From Alphaproteobacteria bacterium (GTDB lineage Bacteria; Pseudomonadota; Alphaproteobacteria; UBA8366; Aestuariispiraceae): 64,000 nucleotides of DNA. Below are positions 17,264-26,152 of the stretch, piece by piece. The stretch is taken from contig JAWPMN010000001.1 of assembly GCA_033344895.1 (NCBI GenBank), positions 1,054,001 to 1,118,000 of the forward strand, in the 5' to 3' direction. Numbering within the stretch: position 1 is the stretch's first letter; the number at the start of each line of letters is the position of its first letter. The notes below the pieces were generated by a model, which had not been told where the DNA came from, made no database searches, and was given only the letters and a program-made list of their open reading frames with translations. Made by a program: the position numbers and the translations under genes.

Positions 17264-18666
17264 TACATGTGGATCGGTCGACCGTCGACGGCCAACGCCG
17301 CCTCCTTGACCGCCTCGGCAAAGGTCGGATGGGCATGGCAGGTCCGCGCCACATCCTCCGCAGAACCACCGAACTCCATGATCGTCACGATCTCGTGGAT
17401 CAGGTCACCGGCATTCGGCCCGATGATATGCGCCCCCAGAACCTTGTCCGTCTCGGCATCGGCCAGAATCTTGACGAACCCGTCCGTGGCATCGTTCGCC
17501 TTGCCGCGGGAATTGGCGGAGAAGGGGAACTTACCGGACCGGTATTTGCGGCCTTCCTCCTTCAACTGCTCTTCCGTCGCGCCGACATCGGCAACCTCGG
17601 GCCAGGTGTAGATCACGCCGGGGATTGCGTCGTAGTTGATATGCGGCTTCTGCCCCGCCAGCATTTCGGCGACGACGACGCCTTCATCTTCGGCCTTGTG
17701 GGCCAGCATGGCCCCCGGGATGCAGTCACCGATGGCGTAGATGCCATCGACATTGGTCTTGTAGTGGCTGTCGACCTGGATCACGCCGCGCTTGTCACGC
17801 TCAACGCCCAGTTCGTCCAGGCCGAGGCCTTCGGTATACGGGCGGCGACCGATGCACAGCAGGACCTTGTCGCAGGACAGCGTTTCGGCGTCGCCGCCAG
17901 CCGCCGGCTCCATGGTCAGATCGACACCGGACTTGGTCTTCTTTGCACCCGTGACCTTGGTCTTCAGTTTGAACTCCATGCCCTGCTTCTTGAGGATACG
18001 CATGAAGTTCTTGGACACTTCGCCATCCATGGTCGGGACAATGCGGTCCAGGAACTCGACCACGGTGACCTTCGCCCCGAGACGGCCCCAGACGGAACCG
18101 AGTTCCAGCCCGATGACCCCGCCGCCGATCACGACCAGATGCTTCGGCACCTTGTCGAAATCCAGCGCGCCCGTCGACGTGACGATGGATTTCTCGTCCA
18201 CCTCGATACCCGGCAGCGGCGTCGATTCCGACCCCGTCGCGATGATGATGTTCTTGGTCTCGACGGTCTTGCCCTTGTCCTCGCCTTCCGTCACGGAGAC
18301 CTTGCCGGGCGCGTCGATATGGCCACGGCCCTTCAGGTAGTCGATCTTGTGCTTCTTGAACAGGAACTCGATGCCCTTGGTCAGGCCGTCGACGATTCCG
18401 GCCTTGCGCGTCATCATCGCGCCCAGATCCAGCTTTGGTTTCACCACAATGCCGTGGTTAGAGAAGGAATGCTGGGCCTCATGATACAGTTCGGAGGATT
18501 GCAGCAGCGCCTTGGACGGGATGCAGCCGACATTCAGGCAGGTGCCGCCCAGCGCGCCGCGCATTTCCACACAGGCCGTCTTCATGCCCAGTTGCGCGGC
18601 CCGGATTGCGGCCACATAACCGCCCGGACCGCCGCCGATTACTACGACGTCATAGGTATCGCTCAT
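17263..18666 (-). CDS. lpd: Dihydrolipoyl dehydrogenase
   Basis: The E3 flavoprotein of 2-oxoacid dehydrogenase complexes and the glycine cleavage system; it reoxidises dihydrolipoamide with NAD. The 467 residues include the FAD-binding [17 protein letters not shown], the redox-active disulfide [13 protein letters not shown], the NAD-binding [13 protein letters not shown] and the C-terminal [10 protein letters not shown] with the catalytic His-Glu pair. ATG 18666 starts [13 protein letters not shown]. It does not sit beside sucAB or pdh genes here; the downstream partner is a DMT transporter. Confidence 0.97.
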   Translation of the reverse strand: MSDTYDVVVIGGGPGGYVAAIRAAQLGMKTACVEMRGALGGTCLNVGCIPSKALLQSSELYHEAQHSFSNHGIVVKPKLDLGAMMTRKAGIVDGLTKGIEFLFKKHKIDYLKGRGHIDAPGKVSVTEGEDKGKTVETKNIIIATGSESTPLPGIEVDEKSIVTSTGALDFDKVPKHLVVIGGGVIGLELGSVWGRLGAKVTVVEFLDRIVPTMDGEVSKNFMRILKKQGMEFKLKTKVTGAKKTKSGVDLTMEPAAGGDAETLSCDKVLLCIGRRPYTEGLGLDELGVERDKRGVIQVDSHYKTNVDGIYAIGDCIPGAMLAHKAEDEGVVVAEMLAGQKPHINYDAIPGVIYTWPEVADVGATEEQLKEEGRKYRSGKFPFSANSRGKANDATDGFVKILADAETDKVLGAHIIGPNAGDLIHEIVTIMEFGGSAEDVARTCHAHPTFAEAVKEAALAVDGRPIHM

Positions 18667-18827
18667 TGTCGAGAACCCCCGATTTGGATGGCTGTTCCTT
18701 GGTTAGCCGGACATTGCCCCAAAGCGGTCGGAGGGGCAACCCGCCGGGGCCGGAGGAATGTGCGTCCTTTGACACGACGACCCACCGCCACCACATTAGA
18801 CCAGTCGCTTGAGCGAAGGAGTTTCCG

Positions 18828-19103
18828 ATGCGTCGCATGATGCTTGTTTCCGCCCTGACCATTCTGATGCCACTGTCGGGCAGCCCGGCCCTGGCGCAGG
18901 AGGACAAGACGCCCGAAACCCTGGCCCTGGAAGGGCTGGACCGGATGATGCGCGCGCTGGAACTCTTCGTCGACACGATCCCGCTCTACGAGCCGCCGGA
19001 AGTCCTGCCGAACGGCGACATCATCATCCGGCGCATCCCCCCTCAGGACGATCGCAGCCCGAGACGGGACAAGGAAGAGGATGAAGGCGTCAAGGACATC
19101 TGA
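18828..19103 (+). CDS. Small secreted protein, conserved alphaproteobacterial type
   Basis: A 91-residue protein with a clear signal peptide (MRRMMLVSALTILMPLSGSPALAQ, cleavage after ALA or AQ). The mature part has an amphipathic helix (LEGLDRMMRALELFVDTIPLYEPPEVLPNGDIIIRRIP) and a very charged tail. Short proteins with this LDRMM..L..FV..IP.Y..PE pattern are frequent in Alphaproteobacteria; their function is unknown. Upstream GCGAAGGAG is a good ribosome-binding site. It precedes a GntR gene on the same strand. Confidence 0.8.
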   Translation: MRRMMLVSALTILMPLSGSPALAQEDKTPETLALEGLDRMMRALELFVDTIPLYEPPEVLPNGDIIIRRIPPQDDRSPRRDKEEDEGVKDI

Positions 19104-19140
19104 CGCCAGACACCCGAATTCCGTCGATTTCTGTTGCTCA

Positions 19141-19171
19141 TGGTCGGTTCGCCGACCACAATGTGATCACA
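19141..19171 (+). promoter_or_regulatory. TTCG-loop hairpin plus 10-bp palindrome at the gntR start
   Basis: TGGTCGG (19141-19147), loop TTCG and CCGACCA (19152-19158) form a perfect 7-bp stem. It is followed by the perfect palindrome TGTGATCACA (19162-19171), which ends 2 nt before the gntR ATG. GntR proteins bind short palindromes, so the latter may be an autoregulatory operator. No Shine-Dalgarno is present between the two. Confidence 0.5.
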
Positions 19172-19173
19172 AA

Positions 19174-19887
19174 ATGAGCAGCCATAACGACCCGACCCCA
19201 CCCGACGACTCGTCCCCCGCCGGCACCTTGCAGGAGCGGGTCTATCGCGAATTGCGCGAAGAGATCATGCTGGGCCGTTTCCGCCCCGGCGAGGCGATGA
19301 CGATCCGCGGTCTGGCGGAAAAACTGGGCACCAGCATGATGCCGGCCCGCGAGGCACTGCGCCGTCTGGTCGCGGAACGGGCCCTGGACCTTCTGCCCAA
19401 TCGCCGGATCGCCGTGCCCCACATGACGCCGGAAACGTTCCGGGAACTGACCGAAGCACGGGTCGCGCTGGAGGTTCTCGCCGCACGCCGGGCCTTTCCG
19501 CAGACCGATGCCGCATTGGCCGACCGTCTGGATGCCATCAATGCCGAACAGGACCACGCCATCGCCGCCGGCGACTGGGCCGGCTATCAGGAACGCAACC
19601 GCGCCTTCCATTTCACGCTGTATGAATGCGCACCCGGTCGGGTGCTGATGCCGCTGATCGAAAGTCTCTGGCTTCAGATCGGACCGTTCCTGTACCTGAC
19701 ACGCGAAAGCCTGGGCACGACCTATCTGGAAGACCGGCATGTGGAGGCCATCAGCGCCATCCGCGGCCGGGACGAGGACGCATTGGCCCTCGCGGTGGAA
19801 CAGGACATCCGGGACGGCATGGGCGGCCTGCCGGCACTGTTGATTGAGCGGGAAGCGGTTTCAGAGGCCGCAAGCGGCGCGCGCTAG
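19174..19887 (+). CDS. GntR-family (FadR/FCD subfamily) transcriptional regulator
   Basis: A 237-residue regulator with an N-terminal winged HTH (LQERVYRELREEIMLG, then RGLAEKLGTSMMPAREALRRL) and a C-terminal helical FCD ligand domain (ELTEARVALEVLAARR; FHFTLYECA). FCD domains bind carboxylic acids through metal-coordinating His and Asp residues. I prefer ATG 19174 because it directly follows a palindrome and gives a usual N-terminus. No ribosome-binding site is evident, so the start is not certain. The regulated pathway is not adjacent: the NfeD gene is convergent. Confidence 0.9.
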   Translation: MSSHNDPTPPDDSSPAGTLQERVYRELREEIMLGRFRPGEAMTIRGLAEKLGTSMMPAREALRRLVAERALDLLPNRRIAVPHMTPETFRELTEARVALEVLAARRAFPQTDAALADRLDAINAEQDHAIAAGDWAGYQERNRAFHFTLYECAPGRVLMPLIESLWLQIGPFLYLTRESLGTTYLEDRHVEAISAIRGRDEDALALAVEQDIRDGMGGLPALLIEREAVSEAASGAR

Positions 19888-19890
19888 GGC

Positions 19891-20202
19891 TCAGTATTCG
19901 TTGATGTCGGGTGAGTCGTCCCGGCGCCGCTGAAACAGCTTCCGGATCAGGAACACCGACACCACGGACAGGACCGCGAACGCGATCAGCACGTCCTGCC
20001 AATCCTCGAGCAGGATCGTGTCACTGAACCAGAAGCGGTTCTCCGCAAACAGCGCCGCCGACACCAGCGCCGCCGCCACCCCGACCGGCAGGACGAACAG
20101 GTTCAGCCCGATCATGATGTCGGCGATGATCAGCACCATCGCCAGGATGATCCAGACCTCCGGTCGAAACAGCCAGTAGGTAATCGATACGAAGTGATCC
20201 AT
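19891..20202 (-). CDS. NfeD-like membrane protein lacking the OB-fold domain
   Basis: A 103-residue protein with two or three hydrophobic segments (VWIILAMVLIIADIMIGLNL; VGVAAALVSAALF; VLIAFAVLSVVSVFLI) followed by a short charged tail. NfeD proteins usually carry a soluble OB-fold domain after the membrane part; here the frame stops right after the last segment. The gene lies 13 nt behind a stomatin-like gene on the same strand, which is the classical NfeD-SPFH pairing and the main support for the call. Start: ATG 20202. Confidence 0.75.
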   Translation of the reverse strand: MDHFVSITYWLFRPEVWIILAMVLIIADIMIGLNLFVLPVGVAAALVSAALFAENRFWFSDTILLEDWQDVLIAFAVLSVVSVFLIRKLFQRRRDDSPDINEY

Positions 20203-20215
20203 CGGCCTGGCCCGC

Positions 20216-21163
20216 CTAGCCGCTTCGCCGCGATCCGGCCAGCGTCTCCGCCAGCACCTGAAGCGAGCCGATGGCACCGGTCACATCCGTCGGGACGATG
20301 ACGGTTTTGGCGTTATCCGCACCGGCAACCGCGGCCAGCGCATCCACCTGGCGTTTCATGATCTCGAAATCGATGGCCGGCTGACCGTTCTCGGCAATGG
20401 CCTTGGCGATCAGACGGGTCTGTTCGGCATCCGCTTCGGCCGCGACCTTGACCGCATAGGCATTGGCTTCGGCCTGAACGCGGATCGCCTCTGCATCCTT
20501 CTGTGCCTCGTACAGCTTGGCCTCGGCTGCCAGTTCGACCGACCGTTTCTCGCCTTCCGCCTTCGCAATGGTCGCGCGGCGCTGACGCTCGGCGTTGAGT
20601 TGCTGGCGCTGTGCTTCCTTGGTCTGCTCGTCGATGATGACGTCCGTGATCTCGGTCCGGGTGATCTCGATCCCCCAGACCTCGGCGGCCTGCTGCAGGT
20701 TCTTGGCGATCTCCGCGTTCATGGATTCGCGCGACGACTGCAGCTCGTCCAATTCCAGCTTGCCGGCCGCGGACCGGACGATCGAGGTCGCGGCGGTATA
20801 GATCGCCTGATCGATATTGTTGATGCGATAGACGGAGGAAGCGGCATCCAGCACGCGGTAAAAGACCGTGGCCTCCAGACGGACCTCGACGTTGTCGCGG
20901 GTGATGACCGATATCTCGAATTCCGGAAGCTGGCGCTCCAGGATCGAAATGCGGTGCGCAACCCGATCGAGGAACGGCACGATGAAGTTCAGTCCGGCGC
21001 TGAGCGTCTTCGTGTACTTGCCGAACCGTTCAACGACATAAACCCGGCTCTGCGGGACCACCTTCACGCCCTGGAAAACCAGGATCAACGCAAACAGCAC
21101 CAGGATCAGCACGATGGCGCTGGACAGCGATTCCTGGATCAGGCTCGAAATCTCGGGACTCAC
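20216..21163 (-). CDS. Stomatin/prohibitin-family (SPFH, paraslipin-like) membrane protein
   Basis: A 315-residue SPFH protein with an N-terminal membrane anchor (AIVLILVLFALILVFQG), the stomatin signature VPQSRVYVVERFGKYTKTL and GLNFIVPFLDRV, the conserved ITRDNVEVRLEATVFYRV, then a long Ala/Glu-rich coiled coil (RATIAKAEGEKRS...AEAKLYEAQKDAEAI). Such proteins form large ring assemblies in membrane microdomains and partner with NfeD. A GTG at 21163 is chosen because GGAGGAAA lies just upstream; a TTG at 21181 would put that site inside the gene. It sits downstream of hflKC beyond a terminator. Confidence 0.92.
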   Translation of the reverse strand: MSPEISSLIQESLSSAIVLILVLFALILVFQGVKVVPQSRVYVVERFGKYTKTLSAGLNFIVPFLDRVAHRISILERQLPEFEISVITRDNVEVRLEATVFYRVLDAASSVYRINNIDQAIYTAATSIVRSAAGKLELDELQSSRESMNAEIAKNLQQAAEVWGIEITRTEITDVIIDEQTKEAQRQQLNAERQRRATIAKAEGEKRSVELAAEAKLYEAQKDAEAIRVQAEANAYAVKVAAEADAEQTRLIAKAIAENGQPAIDFEIMKRQVDALAAVAGADNAKTVIVPTDVTGAIGSLQVLAETLAGSRRSG

Positions 21164-21232
21164 GGGTCTTTCCTCCCCCAATCGAAAGCGCCTTCTTCAT
21201 ACACGTATTGGCGTTGCGGGGGGGAAACAAAA

Positions 21233-21265
21233 ACGGCCCCGGAGGGTATCCGGGGCCGTCTTTTT
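21233..21265 (-). terminator. Rho-independent terminator of hflKC
   Basis: ACGGCCCCGGA (21233-21243) and TCCGGGGCCGT (21249-21259) form a perfect 11-bp stem with a 5-nt loop. A run of A on the left (21229-21233 region) gives the U-tract for minus-strand transcripts leaving hflC; a T-run on the right could serve the other strand as well. Confidence 0.9.
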
Positions 21266-21285
21266 CGTACTTCTGAAAACCGGAC

Positions 21286-22167
21286 TTACTGCGATTCCGG
21301 CGCTGCGCCGGTTTCGTCCCGGAAGAACCGGAAGAAATCGCTGTCCGGCGGGCCGACATAGGTCGTCGTATCCCCGGAAAGCCCCTTCTGCATGGCTTGC
21401 ATCGAACGCCAGAAATCAAAGAATTCGACGTTCTTGCCGTAGGCCTGGTTATAAAGGGCCTGCGCTTCTGCGTCGCCCTGACCGCGCAGGATCTCGGCCT
21501 CGCGCTCCGCTTCGGCAACGATAACACGCTTGCGCTTATCGGCCTCTGCACGGATGCGTTTGGACTCCTTGTCACCCTCAGCGCGGACAAGCCGGGCTTC
21601 CTGCTCTCGTTGGGTGCTCATACGATCGAAGATTGCCTTGCTGTTCTCAGCCGGGAGGTCGATACGCTTAATGCGGACATCGACGACCTCCACCCCGAAA
21701 TCCTTCGCCTCGTCTGCAACGATTCGGGTGAACTCGCTCATCAGTCGGGCTCGTTCCGGCGTCAGGACCACGGAAAGTTCGACTTCACCCAGAACCCGAC
21801 GCAGGGCCGAGTTGATGAGCGCATCGAACCGCTGCTCCATGTTAAATTCGGTCCCGACCGTGGTGTAGAAATCCAACTGATCGACGATCCGGTACCGTGC
21901 GAAGGCGTTGACGACCAACTGCTTCTGGTCCGCCGTCGGAATCTCCTGAACCGTCGCGTCATAATCCAGCACGCGCTTGTCGAAGAAGCGGGCCGTATCG
22001 ATGAACGGCAGCTTGAAGTTCAGGCCGGGTTCGGTGATCGAGCGTTGCACCTCACCAAAACGCAGCACCAGTACCTGTTCCGTCTCGCGAACGGTGAACG
22101 CGGCGCTGGCCGTGACGATCAGGCCGATGACGACGATGACGAGGACTGCGATACCTTTCTTGTTCAT
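21286..22167 (-). CDS. hflC: HflC, modulator of FtsH protease
   Basis: HflC with HflK forms a periplasmic-side cage that encloses FtsH and tunes its proteolysis. The 293 residues comprise an N-terminal membrane anchor (IAVLVIVVIGLIVTASAAF), the SPFH domain (VRETEQVLVLRFGEVQRS, GLNFKLPFID, LVVNAFARYRI) and a coiled coil (EQEARLVRAEGDKESKRIRAEA). It overlaps hflK by 4 nt and ends at a strong terminator. Start: ATG 22167, MNKKGIAV. Confidence 0.96.
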   Translation of the reverse strand: MNKKGIAVLVIVVIGLIVTASAAFTVRETEQVLVLRFGEVQRSITEPGLNFKLPFIDTARFFDKRVLDYDATVQEIPTADQKQLVVNAFARYRIVDQLDFYTTVGTEFNMEQRFDALINSALRRVLGEVELSVVLTPERARLMSEFTRIVADEAKDFGVEVVDVRIKRIDLPAENSKAIFDRMSTQREQEARLVRAEGDKESKRIRAEADKRKRVIVAEAEREAEILRGQGDAEAQALYNQAYGKNVEFFDFWRSMQAMQKGLSGDTTTYVGPPDSDFFRFFRDETGAAPESQ

Positions 22168-23318
22168 TGGCTCGCCCCCCGGTTCTGGGACTGCTGGTTC
22201 GTCAGCCGGTCAAGCGGCAGATAAGGCAGCACGCCACTCCCCCCGCCTTCGCCACTATTCTGAATCAGAACCTTGTTCATGCGCTCCAGGATTTCCTCCA
22301 TGGTCTGCAGATAGATCCGGCGTTTGGTGATGTCCGGCGCCTGTTCGAACTCCGTCAGAATCGACAGGAAACGCTGCGAATCCCCCTGCGCCTGATTGAC
22401 CCGCTCCTCCTTGTAAGCTTCGGCAGCACGCAGGATACGTTGGGCCTCACCTTCGGCGGTCTGGGTCACTTCATTGAAATAGGCCGTTGCCTGGTTGATC
22501 ATCCGTTCGCGGTCGGCATTTGCGGCCTGCACGTCACGGAAGGCGCCGATCACTTCACCCGGCGGCTCCACACTCTGCGGATTGACCTGGGTGATCTCGA
22601 TACCGGCCTGATAGCTGTCCAGAATTTCCTGAATCCGTTTCTGGGCATCCAATCCGACCGCATTCCGACCTCGGGTACGGATGTATTCGAACCCACTCTT
22701 ACCCACGATTTCGCGCATTGCAGCCTCGGCGGCATTGCGAACGCTCTCCTGGGGATTGCGGACGTTGAAGAGGAAATCTTCCGCCTTCTTGATTTTCCAG
22801 AAAACCGAGAACTGTACGGCGACGATGTTCTCGTCCCCCGTCAGCATCAGGCTTTCCTCATCAATCACGCGTTTATTGCCGTTGCTAAGGTTCTGGAACC
22901 CGATGTTGACCTGGTTGATCGCGGTCACATTGGGCAGCAGGACTTCACCGATCGGGGCCGGGAAGTTATAATTCAGGCCAGGCTCGGTTGTCGCGACGAG
23001 CTTGCCAAAGACAAGTTCCGCGCCGCGCTGTTGCGGCTCCACGCGGTAAAAGCCGGTCGCCAGCCAGCCCAGAACGACCAGCAGGATCAGGGCAACTATG
23101 CCCTTGCCGCCCAGACCTCCAGGCATCATGGATTTCAGTTTCTCCTGGCCGCGCCGGACCATTTCCTCGACGTCGGGCGGTTGCCCGCCCGGTCCGCGGC
23201 CACCGCCGCCGCCCCCGGGGCGCCCCCAGGGACTGTTCGGCCCACCGCCACCATTGCCGCGATTGCCGCCGCCACCCGAGCTACCCCAGGGGCCGCCGCT
23301 GTTATTTTCCCATGGCAT
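22164..23318 (-). CDS. hflK: HflK, modulator of FtsH protease
   Basis: Partner of HflC. The 384-residue protein opens with a Gly/Asn/Pro-rich cytoplasmic tail (MPWENNSGGPWGSSGGGG), then a membrane span near residue 80 (IVALILLVVLGWLATGFYRV), the SPFH domain (EPQQRGAELVFGKLVATTEPGL), RVIDEESLMLTGDENIVAVQ and a helical region with the conserved EVTQTAEGEAQRILRAAEAYKEE. It is first in the hflK-hflC operon. The repetitive GGN codons of the tail cause a low-complexity tract near 23180-23300. Confidence 0.96.
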   Translation of the reverse strand: MPWENNSGGPWGSSGGGGNRGNGGGGPNSPWGRPGGGGGGRGPGGQPPDVEEMVRRGQEKLKSMMPGGLGGKGIVALILLVVLGWLATGFYRVEPQQRGAELVFGKLVATTEPGLNYNFPAPIGEVLLPNVTAINQVNIGFQNLSNGNKRVIDEESLMLTGDENIVAVQFSVFWKIKKAEDFLFNVRNPQESVRNAAEAAMREIVGKSGFEYIRTRGRNAVGLDAQKRIQEILDSYQAGIEITQVNPQSVEPPGEVIGAFRDVQAANADRERMINQATAYFNEVTQTAEGEAQRILRAAEAYKEERVNQAQGDSQRFLSILTEFEQAPDITKRRIYLQTMEEILERMNKVLIQNSGEGGGSGVLPYLPLDRLTNQQSQNRGASQ

Positions 23319-23630
23319 CTCGTTCTATCCGTCCGCCGTTGTTGTGCTGATGCGTTCAGGCACCCTGCCCGACCGTTGTCACGTTCCGTGCCCGGTCAGG
23401 ACGCGCCGGGTGCGTTCCGGAATCCCCGTTTCGACCCGGTTCGCGGCGCATAACACTCGATTTTACCGGTGCAAACAACCCGTGCGTCAAGCCCGGTCCG
23501 GATTTCAGGGCTTTGCGCCGCCTCCCCGCTTCATATATGTAGCCGAAAGGCAATCGCCAGCGTCGCCCCCCGAGAATGCGGCGCTTTGTCCAACTATTTC
23601 GACCGACCGTTCGCAGGAGGACCCGCATCC
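23319..23630 (+). other. 312-nt intergenic region between divergent hflK and mrp
   Basis: No gene is convincing here. It should hold the divergent promoters of hflK and mrp. The only site I can point to is the AGGAGG before mrp (about 23616-23621). Short open frames in it have no ribosome-binding site or recognisable product, and I see no tRNA or clear terminator. Confidence 0.6.
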
Positions 23631-24728
23631 ATGGCCGACATCACCGAAGACAGCGTCCGCAAGGCATTGGGCGGCGTACGGGCGCCAGGCGGCAGCGACG
23701 TGGTGAGCGCGGGGCTGATCGCGGGGATCGTGGTCAAGGACCGAATGGTTCAGGTGACGCTGGAAATTGACGATCCGGCGAAGGCCGAAAGCTACGAACC
23801 GGTGCGTCGGGATGTCGAAAAGGTCGTCGGCGCGATGTCCGGGGTTCTGAACGCAACCGCCATCCTTACGGCGGAGGCGCCGAAAGGCGGTGGCGCCCAG
23901 AAGCCCGCCGCCCCTGCAAAGAAGAAGGGTTCGGACCAGATTCGCCAGATCGTCGCCGTGGCCAGCGGCAAGGGCGGCGTCGGCAAGTCCACGACGGCGG
24001 TCAACATCGCATTGGCGCTGAAACGGCTCGGCCTGTCAGTCGGGATGCTTGACGCCGACATCTATGGACCGTCACAGCCCCGCATGCTGGGAATTTCCGG
24101 CAGCCGCCCGAATTCGCCGGACGGCAAGACGTTGGAGCCGCTGGAAAGTTTCGGCATCAAGGTCATGTCCATCGGATTCCTGGTTGCCGAGGACCAGCCG
24201 GTAGTCTGGCGCGGCCCGATGGTCATGGGCGCCCTGCAGCAGATGCTGGACGATGTCGCCTGGGGCGAGCTGGACGTTCTGATCGTCGACATGCCGCCCG
24301 GCACGGGCGACGCGCAGCTGACCATGTCGCAGAACGTGCCGCTCGCCGGGGCGGTGATTGTCTCCACCCCGCAGGACATCGCGCTGCTGGACGCCCGCAA
24401 GGGTCTGAACATGTTCCGCAAGGTCGATGTCCCGGTGTTGGGTATCATCGAGAACATGTCGATGTATGTCTGCCCGAAATGCGGCCATGAAGCCCATATT
24501 TTCGGGCATGGTGGGGCGAAGATGGAAGCCGAGAAGCTGGGCGCCCCGTTCCTGGGCGAAATCCCGCTGGAGATCGAAATTCGCGAAACCGCCGATGGCG
24601 GGAACCCGATCGTCGTGTCCAAGCCTGACAGCCCGCACGCAGCGGCTTACATGGCGGTCGCGGAGAAGGTTCGGGACGCCTTGGGGGCCGGCGGCGGGCG
24701 CGCGGCCCCGCGCTTCGTGACGGAATAG
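23631..24728 (+). CDS. mrp: Mrp/ApbC-family P-loop Fe-S cluster carrier
   Basis: A 365-residue cytoplasmic ATPase that is thought to hold and transfer Fe-S clusters. The N-terminal MIP18/DUF59-like domain covers about residues 1-90, followed by an Ala/Lys linker and the ParA/MinD-type NTPase with the deviant Walker A GKGGVGKSTTAVN (about residues 112-124), IVDMPPGTGDAQLT and the CxxC motif CPKCG for cluster binding. ATG 23631 follows AGGAGG; this gives the MADITED start of the family. The CAP-domain gene follows by 14 nt. Confidence 0.95.
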   Translation: MADITEDSVRKALGGVRAPGGSDVVSAGLIAGIVVKDRMVQVTLEIDDPAKAESYEPVRRDVEKVVGAMSGVLNATAILTAEAPKGGGAQKPAAPAKKKGSDQIRQIVAVASGKGGVGKSTTAVNIALALKRLGLSVGMLDADIYGPSQPRMLGISGSRPNSPDGKTLEPLESFGIKVMSIGFLVAEDQPVVWRGPMVMGALQQMLDDVAWGELDVLIVDMPPGTGDAQLTMSQNVPLAGAVIVSTPQDIALLDARKGLNMFRKVDVPVLGIIENMSMYVCPKCGHEAHIFGHGGAKMEAEKLGAPFLGEIPLEIEIRETADGGNPIVVSKPDSPHAAAYMAVAEKVRDALGAGGGRAAPRFVTE

Positions 24729-24742
24729 GGCGGTCCGGTTCC

Positions 24743-25666
24743 GTGCGGTGGAGCCGCGGATCGGCATGGAGACGGGCCCTCGGGTGCTTGGTACTGGGTG
24801 CCACCGTTCTCATCGGCGACCCGACCGCCCACGCGCAAGCGGCCGACAAGCGGGAAGAGACGGAGTCCCGCCTCATCCAGCTGATCAACGCCGCCCGTAC
24901 CGAACGCAGCCTGCCGCGCCTGAACTATGAACCGCGCCTGACCCAGATCGCCCGTCAGCTGACGCTGTCGATCTATGCCGGACAACGCCTCAACGCCCTG
25001 TCCGACGGGCTGGAACAGCTGCTGCAGGACAAAGGCTATCCCCATATCCAGTTCGGCGGCCGCTACGCGACGACCGAAGGGGCCGTCGGCGACATGCTGA
25101 ACGAATGGCTGCGGGAAGGCGGACCGGACAGCATCCTGGTCAATCCGAACGTCCAGGAAATCGGCGTTGCCTATCTGAACAGCGACGGTTCGCTGGTGCC
25201 GAATATTCCAACCAACATCTGGGCCGTCGTCATCGCCGAACCGGCCCGCCCGGCAGAAGGCGACTGGCGTCGTCGGGTTCTGCAGCTGGTCAATCAGTTT
25301 CGTGCCGCCAACGGCCTCCCCGCGCTGAAGCCAAACGCCTTCCTGGACCGGGCGGCAATGGCACATTCCCGCGACATGCTGGCCCGTGATTTCTTCAGCC
25401 ATATCAATCCCGACGGCGTGGGGCCCGGCGAACGGGCCCGGGCCGCCGGCTACAGGTGGACCCGAATCCTGGAAAACATCGCCGTCGGTCAACGCACCCC
25501 CCGGGAGGTGGTCAACGCCTGGGTCGCGTCGAAGGACGGTCACCGCGAAGCGATGCTGGACCCGGCAGTCACCGAGCTGGGTGTCGGATACATTTTCGCG
25601 CCCTTCGATCCGGGACGAATTTCATCCCTTCACTATTGGTCGATCAGCCTCGGCAGGCCCGAATAG
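24743..25666 (+). CDS. Secreted protein with two tandem CAP (SCP/PR-1) domains
   Basis: A 307-residue protein starting with GTG. A signal peptide ends near AHAQA (residue 33). The first CAP-like unit (about 40-165; RLIQLINAARTERSLPRLNY ... TNIWAVVIAEP) is degenerate. The second (about 175-305) has the classic LVNQFRAANGLPALKPNAFL, AMAHSRDMLARDFFSHINPDG, the ENIAVG strand, and WVASKDGHREAML. Bacterial CAP proteins are secreted and often bind lipids or peptidoglycan, but the function of this type is not established. It lies 14 nt behind mrp, which may reflect cotranscription. Confidence 0.85.
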   Translation: MRWSRGSAWRRALGCLVLGATVLIGDPTAHAQAADKREETESRLIQLINAARTERSLPRLNYEPRLTQIARQLTLSIYAGQRLNALSDGLEQLLQDKGYPHIQFGGRYATTEGAVGDMLNEWLREGGPDSILVNPNVQEIGVAYLNSDGSLVPNIPTNIWAVVIAEPARPAEGDWRRRVLQLVNQFRAANGLPALKPNAFLDRAAMAHSRDMLARDFFSHINPDGVGPGERARAAGYRWTRILENIAVGQRTPREVVNAWVASKDGHREAMLDPAVTELGVGYIFAPFDPGRISSLHYWSISLGRPE

Positions 25667-25710
25667 CCGTGCTAACCTCGCGCCCGATCACGGCACAGGA
25701 GGCATGGTTC

Positions 25711-26139
25711 ATGCGATTTCCCGCTCTCGCTGCCGCCGCTGCGGCGCTCTTGACCCTCGTCAACCCGATGCAGGCCGGCGCGGAAGCCCCGCCGCCTGGG
25801 GCCAAGGTTTTCTTCGCCAATCTGAAGGATGGCGACACCGTCAAAAGCCCCTTCCTGATCCAGTTCGGAGCGGAGGGGGTCAAGGTGGTCAAGGCAGGCA
25901 TCAATCTGCCGGGAGCCGGTCATCATCATCTGCTGATCGACCGGGAATTGACCGACGACGACAAGGGCTTCGCCATCCCCGCCGATGACAATCACCGCCA
26001 TTTCGGCGGCGCGCAGACCGAGGTGGAGCTTTCCCTTCCGCCGGGTCAGTATACGCTGCAGCTTGTGTTCGGTAACGGCGACCATGTGCCGTACGACCCG
26101 ATGCTGGCCTCCGAGAGAATCACCATCACCGTCGAGTAA
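25711..26139 (+). CDS. DUF4399-family secreted protein
   Basis: A 142-residue protein with a signal peptide (MRFPALAAAAAALLTLVNPMQAGA). The mature part has FFANLKDGDTVKSPFLIQFGAEGV, a His cluster AGHHHLLID and NHRHFGGAQTEVELSLPPGQYTL, which are hallmarks of DUF4399. Similar His-rich beta proteins are suspected of metal binding in the periplasm, but no function is proven. AGGAGG lies about 8 nt before ATG 25711. It is in a run of same-strand genes ending with pqiA. Confidence 0.85.
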   Translation: MRFPALAAAAAALLTLVNPMQAGAEAPPPGAKVFFANLKDGDTVKSPFLIQFGAEGVKVVKAGINLPGAGHHHLLIDRELTDDDKGFAIPADDNHRHFGGAQTEVELSLPPGQYTLQLVFGNGDHVPYDPMLASERITITVE

Positions 26140-26152
26140 AAGGTATCCATCC

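Noticed and set aside
16933-18840. A 635-codon plus-strand frame across lpd and a DMT transporter gene
   Set aside because: It is antisense to two clear genes and its translation has no recognisable domain.
23180-23300. Repetitive GC-rich tract that could suggest a tandem repeat
   Set aside because: It encodes the Gly/Asn/Pro-rich N-terminal tail of HflK, normal for the family.
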